Positions 1 through 8,013 of a stretch of 64,000 bases of DNA are shown here, in pieces. The position numbers and the translations under genes are program-made. The stretch is from contig NC_007643.1 of assembly GCF_000013085.1 (NCBI RefSeq), positions 2,093,001 through 2,157,000 on the forward strand, in the 5' to 3' direction. The stretch is from Rhodospirillum rubrum ATCC 11170 (GTDB lineage: Bacteria > Pseudomonadota > Alphaproteobacteria > Rhodospirillales > Rhodospirillaceae). The notes below the pieces were generated by a model. It worked only from the letters and a program-made list of their open reading frames with translations, searched no databases and had not been told where the DNA came from. The stretch's first letter is position 1; each line of letters opens with the position of its first letter.

Positions 1-96
1 CAAGGCCTCGTCGAAGGTTTCGGCCATGACCGGCGAGGACAGACCGAGCCCGGCGACCAGCAGGGAGGCAACGGCAATGGATACTGGCTTTATCAT
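1..96 (-). CDS. tolC: TolC-family outer membrane efflux protein, N-terminus only
   Basis: Only the first 32 codons are inside the window; the gene runs off the left edge. The reverse strand starts with ATG at 96 and encodes MIKP followed by a hydrophobic stretch ending in SSPVMA-ETFDEAL, a clear Sec signal peptide with an Ala-x-Ala-like cleavage site around residues 23-25. The mature start ETFDEAL matches the first helix of TolC-type outer membrane channels. It follows pcm on the same strand, and pcm-tolC is a frequent alphaproteobacterial order. A signal peptide alone could belong to another exported protein, so the TolC name rests mainly on the first mature residues and the context. Confidence 0.6.
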   Translation of the reverse strand, partial: MIKPVSIAVASLLVAGLGLSSPVMAETFDEAL

Positions 97-326
97 GAGT
101 TTCTCTCGAAAGGCCTCGAAAACGGTCCGCTCGGGCGCCCGCTCCGCCCGCGCCCCAAAGGGGACGGCAAGACGGAGATCGTCGCAAAGGAAAGGCGTGG
201 CCTCCCCTTTTGTAAGAATGCACGACCACCAGAGGGGTGCAACGCAAAACACCAACGCCGAGGCCCCCGACCGACGGCCGCCCGCCCCCGATCGGCGGCC
301 CACCGGACGGGATGGGATGGACGGGA

Positions 327-977
327 TCAGAAAACGAAGGCGGGGGTTTCTTCGAAATCCTTGAGCAAAGGCGAGTTTCCATCAAAGGCGATGCGATGGC
401 CAAAGACATCGCCATGACGCTCGGTGACGCTCACCCGGCCCGAACCCTTTTCATGGACCACCGCCACCAGCCGACCGCCATCGGCAAGCTGATGCTTCAG
501 CGCCGCGGGAACGGCCGGAATCGCGCCATTGATGACGATGACGTCGTAAGGGGCCTGCTTGGCATAGCCGTCCCGCAGCGGTCCGCTGACCACCACGGCG
601 TTGTCGAGCCCCAGCTCGGCGAGATTGGCCATCGCCTTGGCCGCCAATTCGCCGTCGCATTCCAGGGCGACGACGGTGCTGGCCATGCGGGCGAGCACGG
701 CCGACGAATACCCGCTGGCGCAGCCGATATCGAGAACCACGTCGGATGTCTTGATCGCCGCCACCTGGAGCAGCCTTGCGGTATTAAGGGGTTCGAGCAG
801 GAAGCGCCCTCCCCCGATCGCCAGATCCTCGTCGACATAGGCGACGCCGCGAAAGGCCTTGGGAACGAAGATCTCCCGCGGCACCGCCGCCATCGCCTCG
901 ATGACCAGCGGATCGGTGACCCGGTTGGTTCGTATCTGGTTCTCGATCATGTTCGTGCGTGCGACGCCGTAGTCCAT
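327..977 (-). CDS. pcm: Protein-L-isoaspartate O-methyltransferase
   Basis: A 216-residue cytosolic SAM-dependent methyltransferase that starts repair of isoaspartyl residues in damaged proteins. It opens with MDYGVARTNMIENQIRTNRV, and the SAM-binding loop LDIGCASGYSSAVLA lies at about residues 82-96, where the family usually has D-x-G-x-G-SGY. VVLDIG and the later acidic ALECDG (strand 2) are conserved. The usual GxGSGY is GCASGY here. The length is normal for this shorter alphaproteobacterial Pcm type. A GGGTGG Shine-Dalgarno sits 8-13 bases before ATG 977. The tolC-like gene follows downstream on the same strand. Confidence 0.85.
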   Translation of the reverse strand: MDYGVARTNMIENQIRTNRVTDPLVIEAMAAVPREIFVPKAFRGVAYVDEDLAIGGGRFLLEPLNTARLLQVAAIKTSDVVLDIGCASGYSSAVLARMASTVVALECDGELAAKAMANLAELGLDNAVVVSGPLRDGYAKQAPYDVIVINGAIPAVPAALKHQLADGGRLVAVVHEKGSGRVSVTERHGDVFGHRIAFDGNSPLLKDFEETPAFVF

Positions 978-1146
978 GGTTACCCACCCTTCTGGAAATC
1001 AGGCCTTCACGAAACCCGCCTGTGGAAGTCGAGAACGACGGGTCGTTCGGGTTATAGCGATGCCGCCCCCCCATGACAATGGGAGCCCTCCCCCGGGGGT
1101 GTAAGGGGCGCGGACGGGGGCGTGAATTTTTTTGTTATTTGAGTGC

Positions 1147-1175
1147 TTGACCGCCGGAAACCCCAAGCGTATAAA
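1147..1175 (+). promoter_or_regulatory. Sigma-70-type promoter for tRNA-Cys
   Basis: TTGACC (1147-1152) and TATAAA (1170-1175) are separated by exactly 17 bases and point rightwards. The expected start near 1182 leaves a leader of about 90 bases before the tRNA-Cys at 1273. No other gene explains this signal in the 295-base gap between pcm and the tRNA. Confidence 0.6.
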
Positions 1176-1272
1176 GCCGCCCTCGCCGGACGGAACCCCA
1201 GGGTCCCCGGTCGGCGGGAGGCTCGGGCAGCGGATCCGAACACCGTATCGTGCGGTCCAAAGGTCAGGCCAC

Positions 1273-1346
1273 GGCCGGATGGCAGAGTGGTTATGCAGCG
1301 GACTGCAAATCCGCGTACGTCGGTTCGATTCCGGCTCCGGCCTCCA
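1273..1346 (+). tRNA. tRNA-Cys (GCA)
   Basis: A complete cloverleaf can be drawn. Acceptor GGCCGGA (1273-1279) pairs with TCCGGCC (1336-1342), the anticodon stem GCGGA/TCCGC encloses loop CTGCAAA with anticodon GCA at 1305-1307, and the T arm contains GGTTCGATTCC. The discriminator is T1343 and the CCA end is encoded at 1344-1346. Confidence 0.95.
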
Positions 1347-1373
1347 GTCCTGACGCCTTGTTTGTTTGGTTTG

Positions 1374-1401
1374 TTGTATGTTTGGTTTTATCGTGTATAT
1401 A
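1374..1401 (+). promoter_or_regulatory. Possible promoter for tRNA-Asn
   Basis: TTGTAT (1374-1379) and TATATA (1396-1401) are 16 bases apart inside an AT-rich spacer between the two tRNAs. The tRNA-Asn starts 27 bases after the -10 box. The -35 box is imperfect. The two tRNAs may also be co-transcribed from the promoter at 1147. Confidence 0.45.
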
Positions 1402-1427
1402 AGCGCTTCTTAAGCGGCGCTGTCTGG

Positions 1428-1502
1428 TCCGGAGTAGCTCAGCGGTAGAGCAATCGGCTGTTAACCGATTGGTCGGGGGTTCGAATCCCTCCTCCGGAGC
1501 CA
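1428..1502 (+). tRNA. tRNA-Asn (GTT)
   Basis: Acceptor TCCGGAG (1428-1434) pairs with CTCCGGA (1492-1498), the D arm has AGCTCAGCGGTAGAGC, the anticodon stem ATCGG/CCGAT encloses CTGTTAA with anticodon GTT at 1460-1462, and the T arm has GGTTCGAATCC. The discriminator is G1499, with CCA encoded at 1500-1502. A strong terminator follows directly. Confidence 0.96.
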
Positions 1503-1504
1503 AT

Positions 1505-1541
1505 AAAAACCCCTGAAACCGCAAGGTTTCAGGGGTTTTTT
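1505..1541 (+). terminator. Rho-independent terminator after tRNA-Asn
   Basis: The two arms ACCCCTGAAACC-type (1509-1520) and its complement (1525-1536) form a perfect stem around a GCAA tetraloop (1521-1524) and run into a T-tract (1536-1541). The A-rich left arm makes it potentially bidirectional. Confidence 0.92.
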
Positions 1542-1664
1542 CGTTGAAAAACCCAATGCCGGACTTGATTGGGGAAAAATGCCGCGCCGCCCTCATGGGC
1601 AGAGGGGCTTGTGAAGGGATCGACCCTTTCCATATCCTACGGGAGATGCGGAATGGAGAATTTT

Positions 1665-1916
1665 ATGTCCAGCACGGCTTCCTCGTCCGAGGTGCAGAAG
1701 GACTTCGGCGCCTACCATGACAAGGCGCTCAACGAGCCGGTCCGGGTTACCAAACATGGCCAGGAAACCGTCTATATCGTTTCGGCCAAGACCTTTCATG
1801 AGATGAAACAAGCTCAGCGTGACGCCATCGCCTCAGGAGACCTGAGCGAGAGCGAACTGGCGTTGATCGAGGCCGCCGAGGTTCCGCCGCCGCACCGCTA
1901 CAGCCTCGACACGTAA
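1665..1916 (+). CDS. Phd/YefM-family antitoxin
   Basis: A small protein of 83 residues (87 if ATG 1653 is used). The N-terminal part (EVQKDFGAYHDKA, PVRVTKHGQE, then YIVSAKTFHEM) has the Phd/YefM pattern, a dimeric DNA-binding fold that neutralises a partner toxin and represses its own operon. The C-terminal tail, rich in acidic and Pro residues (SELALIEAAEVPPP), is the likely toxin-binding arm. GGAGA lies 5 bases before ATG 1665; another GGGAG precedes ATG 1653, so the start is uncertain by four codons. The stop is 4 bases before the next gene, which encodes a PemK/MazF-like protein, and this pairing supports the assignment. Confidence 0.8.
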   Translation: MSSTASSSEVQKDFGAYHDKALNEPVRVTKHGQETVYIVSAKTFHEMKQAQRDAIASGDLSESELALIEAAEVPPPHRYSLDT

Positions 1917-1920
1917 GCCA

Positions 1921-2352
1921 ATGACGCTGCCGGAGCCGGTGCCGGGCCTCGTCATCTCCTATTCTTATCTCTGGCATGATCAACACCGGCGGGGGGCGGA
2001 GGAAGGCCGCAAGACCCGCCCCTGCGCCATTGTTCTTGCCACGGCCGATAGGGACGGCGACACCAGGGTTTATCTGGCCCCGATCACCCACTCCCGGCCG
2101 AACGATCCCCATGCCGTGGACCTGTACCCTGGCGTCAAAAAGCACCTGGGATTGGACGATATGCCATCCTGGATCGTTACCAGCGAACTCAACCGTTTCA
2201 TCTGGCCCGGCTATGACCTGCGACCAATCGCCCGTGACAAGCCCGATATCTTTGCCTGGGGATTCCTGCCGATTGAGATTTTCGCCGCGGTGAAGAAAGG
2301 AATAGCCGCCCATCAACGGGACCGACGCCTCCTCCTCACACCGCGGGAATAG
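1921..2352 (+). CDS. PemK/MazF-like toxin
   Basis: This 143-residue protein follows the antitoxin after 4 bases. The N-terminal block (PGLVISYSYLW, then EEGRKTRPCAIVL) matches PemK/MazF-type endoribonucleases, where the strand-1 GxV turn and the K-x-RP-x-(L/A)V motif build the RNA-binding face. Later VYLAPITHS and the SWIVTSELNRFIW block fit the remaining strands. MazF family members cut mRNA in a sequence-dependent way; whether this one does so is inferred. It has an unusually long, basic C-terminal tail (AAHQRDRRLLL). No obvious terminator follows before the convergent chemoreceptor gene. Confidence 0.75.
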   Translation: MTLPEPVPGLVISYSYLWHDQHRRGAEEGRKTRPCAIVLATADRDGDTRVYLAPITHSRPNDPHAVDLYPGVKKHLGLDDMPSWIVTSELNRFIWPGYDLRPIARDKPDIFAWGFLPIEIFAAVKKGIAAHQRDRRLLLTPRE

Positions 2353-2412
2353 TCTGACCGAGTGAGCAGAGCCGGGGTCGATCCTCAAAGCGCGCCCGGA
2401 CGATCGAAGGCG

Positions 2413-3735
2413 TCAAGTCGTCGAACGAACCTCGGCCAGGAAGCGAGTCACCGCGTCGCGCAGGTTTTGCGACGACGTGGCAAGGCCGTCGGCCGAGGTC
2501 AGCACCTGCCCCGCTCCCTTCACCGCCTCCGTCGCGTTGTTGCTGATCGAGTCGATATTTTGGGAGACCTGCCGGGTGCCGGTCGCGGCTTGTTCGACGT
2601 TGCGGGCGATTTCCCGGGTCGCCGCCCCCTGTTGCTCGACCGCCGAGGCGATGCCGGAGGCATTCTCGCGAACCTGCTCGATCGTCGCGGCTATTCCCTT
2701 GATCGCCTCGACGGTCTTGCGGGTTTCCTCCTGAACGGCGGCGATCTGCAGGCCGATCTCATCGGTGGCGCGGCCGGTCTGATTGGCGAGGTTCTTGACC
2801 TCTCCGGCCACCACGGCGAAGCCCTTGCCCGCTTCGCCGGCCCGCGCCGCCTCGATCGTCGCGTTGAGCGCCAGAAGATTGGTCTGGCTGGCGATATCGT
2901 TGATCAGCTTGACCACCTCGCCGATCTTATTGGCGGCGGTGGCCAAGCCCTGGACCATGGCGTTGGTGCGCGCCGCCTCTTCCGAGGCCGCCGTCGAGAT
3001 GCGGGCCGAATCCGCCATTTGACGCGAGATTTCCGAGACGGAGGCGGAAAGCTCTTCGGCGGCCGAGGCCACGGTCTCCACGTTCGAGGTCGCCTGTCCG
3101 GCGGCGGCGGCGACGGTTACCGCCTGATCGGCCGCTTCGGCCGCCCCCGAGGACAACCACCGCGCCGTCGTCTGCAAATCGCCCGACGCGCCGGAAACCG
3201 ATTGAACCAACCCCATCACCTGGGCCTCGAAGCTATCGGCAAAACGCTGGGTATCCTCGCGGCGTCTGGCCTCGGACACCCGCTCGGCGTCGATATCGAT
3301 CAGCGATCCGCACATCCGCGTCGCCTTGCCCGCGCCATCCCGGTTCACGCCGCCCATCGCCCGGAACCAGTGATAGGCGCCGTCCTTCCTTTTGAGACGA
3401 TAGGAAACATCATAACTGTCTTTGACGGCGGACCGCCCGGAGAGGCAATTGGTGAAGGCGCCCAGGGCCGTGGCGACATCATCGGGGTGAAGCCGCTCGG
3501 ACCAGGATTTCACGACATCGGGAAACTCGGCGGCGTCGGTGAAACCAAGCAGACGGCGCAGCTCGCTCGACCAATGCCAGACGCTGAGCGGATGCAGGGG
3601 ATCGGACCCGTGCAATTTCACATCCCACAGCCCGACCCCGGCACGGGTCTTGAGCAAAGCCAGAACCTCCGCATCGTCTTTTTGCTGGGCCGAGGCGCCA
3701 TTGAAAACCGCTGAGAAAAACGTCCCCATGATCAA
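2413..3735 (-). CDS. Soluble PAS-containing methyl-accepting chemotaxis protein
   Basis: A 440-residue chemoreceptor without any transmembrane segment, so it should act in the cytoplasm. Residues about 20-150 form a PAS/PAC sensor ([51 protein letters not shown]). The signalling coiled coil follows. The conserved CheA/CheW hairpin tip is intact: [20 protein letters not shown] and the following [15 protein letters not shown]. Heptad-rich helices with many Ala, Ser and Glu flank it. There is no CheR-binding pentapeptide at the C-terminus. No che genes are nearby, so it is an orphan receptor. PAS receptors often bind heme or FAD; no ligand can be read from the sequence. Confidence 0.9.
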   Translation of the reverse strand: MIMGTFFSAVFNGASAQQKDDAEVLALLKTRAGVGLWDVKLHGSDPLHPLSVWHWSSELRRLLGFTDAAEFPDVVKSWSERLHPDDVATALGAFTNCLSGRSAVKDSYDVSYRLKRKDGAYHWFRAMGGVNRDGAGKATRMCGSLIDIDAERVSEARRREDTQRFADSFEAQVMGLVQSVSGASGDLQTTARWLSSGAAEAADQAVTVAAAAGQATSNVETVASAAEELSASVSEISRQMADSARISTAASEEAARTNAMVQGLATAANKIGEVVKLINDIASQTNLLALNATIEAARAGEAGKGFAVVAGEVKNLANQTGRATDEIGLQIAAVQEETRKTVEAIKGIAATIEQVRENASGIASAVEQQGAATREIARNVEQAATGTRQVSQNIDSISNNATEAVKGAGQVLTSADGLATSSQNLRDAVTRFLAEVRSTT

Positions 3736-4177
3736 GTCCCTTTGTGTGTTGCGGCAGGGTCGAGGGCAGGGGAGCGATGACTATTCCACAGGATTCGCAA
3801 GCCCTGCGGAGGGCGCCTCTGCGGGCGCCACCATCCGGAACCGATGCGGACTCCACCAAAAATTCAGGCCGATAAATAACACAAAAACTTGATTATTTCC
3901 AGACGGAGAGAAAACAAAATTCTATTTTTTCAGGAAAGCCAAAGAAATAAACTCTCTCTGAGAAACAAGAGTTAGACTTTCTACCATAGAGAGACAATTT
4001 AACGTTGAATAAAACCTTAAAAAAAGAAAAATACCAAAAATAAATTTTAAAATGACTCCGAAATCCCCAGGATCACCCGAGAGAAGTTCATTGCGCCTTG
4101 GTAAAACCGCCATGCAGGCCGTGAAATCCTCGTTCCGGGCGTCGGCGGGCGGGGACTTCTCGTCCCCGCCCCTTCCC
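3736..4177. other. AT-rich intergenic region between chemoreceptor and uppP
   Basis: About 440 bases without a convincing gene. The part from about 3880 to 4050 is strikingly A+T-rich (runs such as AAAATTCTATTTTTT and repeated AAA/TTT blocks) in a genome that is otherwise very G+C-rich. It holds the chemoreceptor promoter region on one side and the 3' end of uppP on the other. A reading frame on the reverse strand here (3922-4254) has no family features and runs into uppP. Confidence 0.6.
4147..4171 (-). terminator. Strong GC hairpin just after uppP
   Basis: GGGCGGGGAC (4147-4156) pairs perfectly with GTCCCCGCCC (4162-4171) around a TTCTC loop. It lies 6 bases beyond the uppP stop. No T-run follows on the uppP strand, so it may slow or protect the transcript end rather than act as a classic terminator. 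Confidence 0.4.
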
Positions 4178-5002
4178 TCACGCGCTCCACGACACCAGCC
4201 CGGACCAGGCGGTCGCCAAGACCACCAGACCAAAGGCGATGCGATACCAGGCAAAGACCGTGAAGTCGTGACGCGAGATGTAGCGGATCAGACCGCGCAC
4301 GGCGACCAGGGCGCTGAGGAAGGAAACGACAAACCCCACCGCCATCAGGCCGCTCATATCGCCATCCAAGAGGGCGCGGTTCTTATAGAGGTCATAGAGC
4401 GAGGCCGCCGTCAGCGTCGGGATCGCCAGGAAGAACGAGAACTCGGTCGCCGCCTTGCGCGACAGGCCGAAGAACAAACCGCCGATGATCGTCGCCCCCG
4501 AGCGCGAGGTGCCCGGGATCAGGGCGAAGCATTGGGCGAGGCCGATCTTCAGGGCATCGACCCAGGTCATCTCGTCGACCTCGCGCACCCGGATCGGATG
4601 GCGCCGGCGCTCGGCCCACAGAATGACCAGACCACCGACGATGAAGGCCGTGGCCACGGGCACGGGCGAAAACAAATGGGCCTTGATCGCCTTGCCGAAG
4701 GTCAGCCCCAAAACCACGGCGGGCAGGAAGGCGATCAGCAGATTGGTGACGAATTTCCACGATTGGGGATCACTGCCCAGCCCGGCCACCACATCGGTCA
4801 GTCGCCGCCGGTATTCCCAGCACACCGCCAGGATGGCGCCGAGCTGGATGACGATGACGAAAACGTCGCGTTTTTGTTCATCAAGGAAATCGAGCAGGCT
4901 GCCGGCGATAATCAGATGGCCGGTGCTCGAAATCGGCAGGAACTCGGTTATCCCCTCGACAAGACCAAGGATGGCGGCCTTGATCAGCATTACGAGATCC
5001 AT
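4178..5002 (-). CDS. uppP: Undecaprenyl-diphosphatase (BacA/UppP)
   Basis: An integral membrane phosphatase (274 residues) that recycles undecaprenyl pyrophosphate, the lipid carrier for peptidoglycan and other envelope polymers. The start at ATG 5002 gives the family N-terminus [17 protein letters not shown]. The first signature [12 protein letters not shown] with the catalytic Glu region follows at about residues 19-30, and the second signature [11 protein letters not shown], containing the catalytic Arg, is in the middle. About eight hydrophobic helices are visible. The longer upstream reading frame (to 5146) is Arg/Pro-rich and not conserved-looking. It diverges from the acyl-CoA synthetase/GNAT gene. 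Confidence 0.95.
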   Translation of the reverse strand: MDLVMLIKAAILGLVEGITEFLPISSTGHLIIAGSLLDFLDEQKRDVFVIVIQLGAILAVCWEYRRRLTDVVAGLGSDPQSWKFVTNLLIAFLPAVVLGLTFGKAIKAHLFSPVPVATAFIVGGLVILWAERRRHPIRVREVDEMTWVDALKIGLAQCFALIPGTSRSGATIIGGLFFGLSRKAATEFSFFLAIPTLTAASLYDLYKNRALLDGDMSGLMAVGFVVSFLSALVAVRGLIRYISRHDFTVFAWYRIAFGLVVLATAWSGLVSWSA

Positions 5003-5148
5003 TCGATCGCGCCTTTCCGCTTGTGAAAAACGGCGCCCTCGCGGCCGCCGACGGCCGGCATTCTTCCCCCAAAACGCCGTTCTCTGCCACCCCCTTCTTG
5101 CGCGGGGCGGCGTTTCGGCCGGGGGTTGCACGGGGGGGCGAAACACGT

Positions 5149-5192
5149 CACCTTAGGCCGCCCAGGCGGACACCTTAGGCCACCCGGGCGGT
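5149..5192. repeat. 22-bp tandem repeat in the divergent promoter region
   Basis: Two adjacent 22-base copies, 5149-5170 and 5171-5192, both begin CACCTTAGGCC and differ at three positions (19 of 22 identical). They lie between uppP and the divergent acyl-CoA synthetase/GNAT gene within a 308-base gap that holds no gene. Tandem regulator half-sites are possible, but nothing else identifies them. Confidence 0.6.
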
Positions 5193-5310
5193 CGGACGGG
5201 GGCGGCCAAGCCCGCGGGCGCGACGATAAGACGACCAAAAAAGTTAAGGCGGCGATCGGGGCGGACCGCCAATGGGCGCGGAACCGTCGGCCGGAGTGGG
5301 GAGACGACCG

Positions 5311-8013
5311 ATGAGTGTGCGTAACCTGTCCGCATTGTTCGCCCCGCGTTCGGTGGCGGTGATCGGCGCGTCCAATCAGGCCAATACGGTGGGCCATCTG
5401 GTGATGCGCAACCTGCTGAGCGGCGGGTTCGGCGGACCGATCATGCCGGTCAATCCCAAGTATCAGGCCGTTGGCGGCGTTCTCGCCTATGCCGATGTCG
5501 CCAGCCTGCCCGTCGCCCCCGATCTGGCCATCGTCTGCTCGCCCCCTGACTCGGTGCCGATGGCGGTGGCGGAACTGGGCGATCGCGGCACTAAGGCTTG
5601 CATCGTCATGACCGAGGGCCTGTCGCGGGCCCGCGAGGCGGGGGGGCGATCGCTTCAGCAAGCCACCCTCGACGCGGCGCGGCGCCATATGGTGCGCGTG
5701 CTCGGCCCCAATAGCGTCGGGCTGCTGGTGCCGGCGCTCGGCCTCAACGCCAGCTTTTCCCACCAGCCCGCCCTGCCCGGCAAGGCGGCCTTCATCAGCC
5801 AGTCGGGCGCGCTGTGCACCGCCGTGCTCGATTGGGCCAAGGGCCGGGGCATCGGCTTTTCCCATTTCGTGTCGTTGGGCGACAAGGCCGATGTCGATTT
5901 CGGCGATGCGGTGGACTACCTGGGCGCCCAGCCCGACGTGCGGGCCGTGCTGCTCTATATCGAAACCCTGACCGACGCCCGCAAATTCATGTCGGCCGCC
6001 CGCTCGGCGGCGCGCAACAAGCCGGTCATCGTCATCAAATCGGGGCGTGGCGAGGAAGGGGCGCGGGCGGCGGCCTCGCATACGGGCAATCTGGCCGGCA
6101 CCGACAGCATCCACGACATCGCCTTCAAACGCGCCGGCATGCTGCGGGTTTACAGCCTGGAAGAGCTGTTCAGCGCCGTGGAAACCATCGCCCATACCCG
6201 CCGGCCGATGCGCGGCGAACGCCTGGCCATCCTGACCAATGGCGGCGGCATCGGCGTGATGGCCGTCGACGAATTGAGCGATCGCGGCGGCACCCTGGCC
6301 AAGCTCTCCCCAGAAACCCTGGCCCGCCTGCATACGGTGGTTCCGGCCAGCACGGTGGTCGCCAATCCCCTCAACATCGGCGGCAGCGCCCCGGGCGAGC
6401 GTTATACCGCCGCCCTGGAGGTCCTGCTCGATTCCCATGATGTCGACGCGGTGCTGGTGATGCATGCGCCAAGCGCCTTCTCCTCGCCCAGCGACATCGC
6501 CCGCAAGGTCATCGACGTGGCCCGCGCCCGGCGCACCGCCAGCATCTTCACCTGCTGGGTCGGACAGGCGAGCGTGACCGAGGCGCGCGGTCTGTTCGCC
6601 GAGGCCCAGATCCCGACCTTCTCGACCCCCGACGAAGGGGTCCAGGGGTTCATGCATATGGTCGATTACCGGCGCAACCAGGACATGCTGATGGAAACGC
6701 CCCCCAGCCTGCCCAGCGAGTTCACCGCCAATACCAATTCGGCCCGCACCATCGTCGATCTCGCCATCGAGCGCGGCCATCTGATCATGAGCGAGCCCGA
6801 GGCCAAGGCGGTCTTCGCCGCCTATGGCATCCCCACCGTCGAAACCCATATCGCCCATACCGCCGAAGAGGCCGAGGATGTCGCCCGGCGGATGAACGGG
6901 CCGGTCGCCCTCAAGATCCTGTCGCGCGATATCACCCATAAGTCCGATGTCGGCGGCGTGGTGCTTGATCTCGACCACCCCGAGACCGTGCGCAAGGCCG
7001 CCGAGGACATGATCGGCCGCGTCACCGCCACCTTCCCCGGCGCCCGCCTGGAAGGCTTCACCGTGCAACGCATGGCCCGGCGCCCCGGCGCCCATGAATT
7101 GATCGTCGGCGCCACCACCGATCCGATCTTCGGCCCGGTCATCTTGTTCGGCCAGGGCGGCACGGCGGTGGAGATCATCCGCGACCGCTCGGTCGCCCTG
7201 CCGCCGCTCAATATGGCGCTGGCCCATGACATGCTTGAACGCACCCGGGTCTTCCGCTTGCTGGAAGGCTATCGCGACAAGCCCGCCGCCGATATCGAAT
7301 CGATCTGCGTCACCCTGATCCAGGTCGCCCAGATGATGATCGACATCCCCGAAATCGTCGAACTCGAGATCAATCCGCTGTTCGCCGATTCCCGGGGCGT
7401 GCTGGCCGTCGATGCCCGGGTGAGGCTGGAACCGGGCAAGACCAAGGGCCCCCACCGTCTGGCCATCCGCCCCTACCCCAAGCAATTGGAGGAAACCTTC
7501 ACCATGACCGATGGGCGCGCCGTTGTTTTGCGGCCGATCCGTCCGGAAGATGAACCCAAACACCATGAATTCGTCTCGCGGCTGACCGCCGAAGACGTGC
7601 GCTTTCGCTTCTTCGGGCTGGTCAAGGAACTGCCCCACGACCAGATGGCCCGCCTTACCCAGATCGATTACGCCCGCGAGATGGCCTTCGTCGCCCAGCT
7701 CGACGAGGGCGGCGCCCGCCAGACCCTGGGCGTGGTCCGCGCCGTGACCGATCCCGACAATGAAACCACCGAGTTCTCGGTGGTGGTGCGCTCCGATCTC
7801 AAGGGATCGGGCCTGGGCAAGGCCCTGATGAAAAAGATCATTCGCTACTGCCAGGAACGCCGCACCAAGGCGATGGTCGGTCAGGTGCTGCGCGACAACC
7901 GGCGGATGCTCAAATTCTGCGAGGGGTTGGGCTTCGAGCGGATCGGCATCGTCGATGACGATGTGGTCGAACTGAAGCTCGATCTCGCCAAGGTCAATCT
8001 GAACGCGACATGA
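5311..8013 (+). CDS. ADP-forming acyl-CoA synthetase / GNAT acetyltransferase fusion (Pat-like)
   Basis: A 900-residue cytosolic fusion. Order: a CoA-binding Rossmann domain ([18 protein letters not shown], residues about 10-27), a succinyl-CoA-ligase-like domain ([18 protein letters not shown] with His257), an ATP-grasp domain (about 470-700, [20 protein letters not shown] and [10 protein letters not shown]), and a C-terminal GNAT domain (about 735-895, [17 protein letters not shown], then the acetyl-CoA loop GSGLGKALM). This layout is that of Pat/YfiQ protein acetyltransferases, which acetylate acyl-CoA synthetases and other enzymes. The SHTG histidine that carries phosphate in active NDP-forming synthetases is present. 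The start at 5311 was chosen for GGGGAG upstream and the family N-terminus. The last 20 bases overlap the convergent GGDEF-EAL gene. Confidence 0.88.
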   Translation: MSVRNLSALFAPRSVAVIGASNQANTVGHLVMRNLLSGGFGGPIMPVNPKYQAVGGVLAYADVASLPVAPDLAIVCSPPDSVPMAVAELGDRGTKACIVMTEGLSRAREAGGRSLQQATLDAARRHMVRVLGPNSVGLLVPALGLNASFSHQPALPGKAAFISQSGALCTAVLDWAKGRGIGFSHFVSLGDKADVDFGDAVDYLGAQPDVRAVLLYIETLTDARKFMSAARSAARNKPVIVIKSGRGEEGARAAASHTGNLAGTDSIHDIAFKRAGMLRVYSLEELFSAVETIAHTRRPMRGERLAILTNGGGIGVMAVDELSDRGGTLAKLSPETLARLHTVVPASTVVANPLNIGGSAPGERYTAALEVLLDSHDVDAVLVMHAPSAFSSPSDIARKVIDVARARRTASIFTCWVGQASVTEARGLFAEAQIPTFSTPDEGVQGFMHMVDYRRNQDMLMETPPSLPSEFTANTNSARTIVDLAIERGHLIMSEPEAKAVFAAYGIPTVETHIAHTAEEAEDVARRMNGPVALKILSRDITHKSDVGGVVLDLDHPETVRKAAEDMIGRVTATFPGARLEGFTVQRMARRPGAHELIVGATTDPIFGPVILFGQGGTAVEIIRDRSVALPPLNMALAHDMLERTRVFRLLEGYRDKPAADIESICVTLIQVAQMMIDIPEIVELEINPLFADSRGVLAVDARVRLEPGKTKGPHRLAIRPYPKQLEETFTMTDGRAVVLRPIRPEDEPKHHEFVSRLTAEDVRFRFFGLVKELPHDQMARLTQIDYAREMAFVAQLDEGGARQTLGVVRAVTDPDNETTEFSVVVRSDLKGSGLGKALMKKIIRYCQERRTKAMVGQVLRDNRRMLKFCEGLGFERIGIVDDDVVELKLDLAKVNLNAT

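Noticed and set aside
26-364. Forward reading frame across the tolC-like start and pcm end
   Set aside because: Arg/Pro-rich shadow of the reverse-strand genes; no recognisable domain.
3922-4254. 110-residue reverse-strand reading frame in the AT-rich gap
   Set aside because: Its first half is the antisense of uppP-end sequence and its second half is low-complexity AT-rich DNA; there is no family motif or clear ribosome binding site.
4990-7638. 882-residue reverse reading frame opposite the Pat-like gene
   Set aside because: Antisense of a clear synthetase/GNAT gene; composition is typical of the high-G+C antisense artefact.
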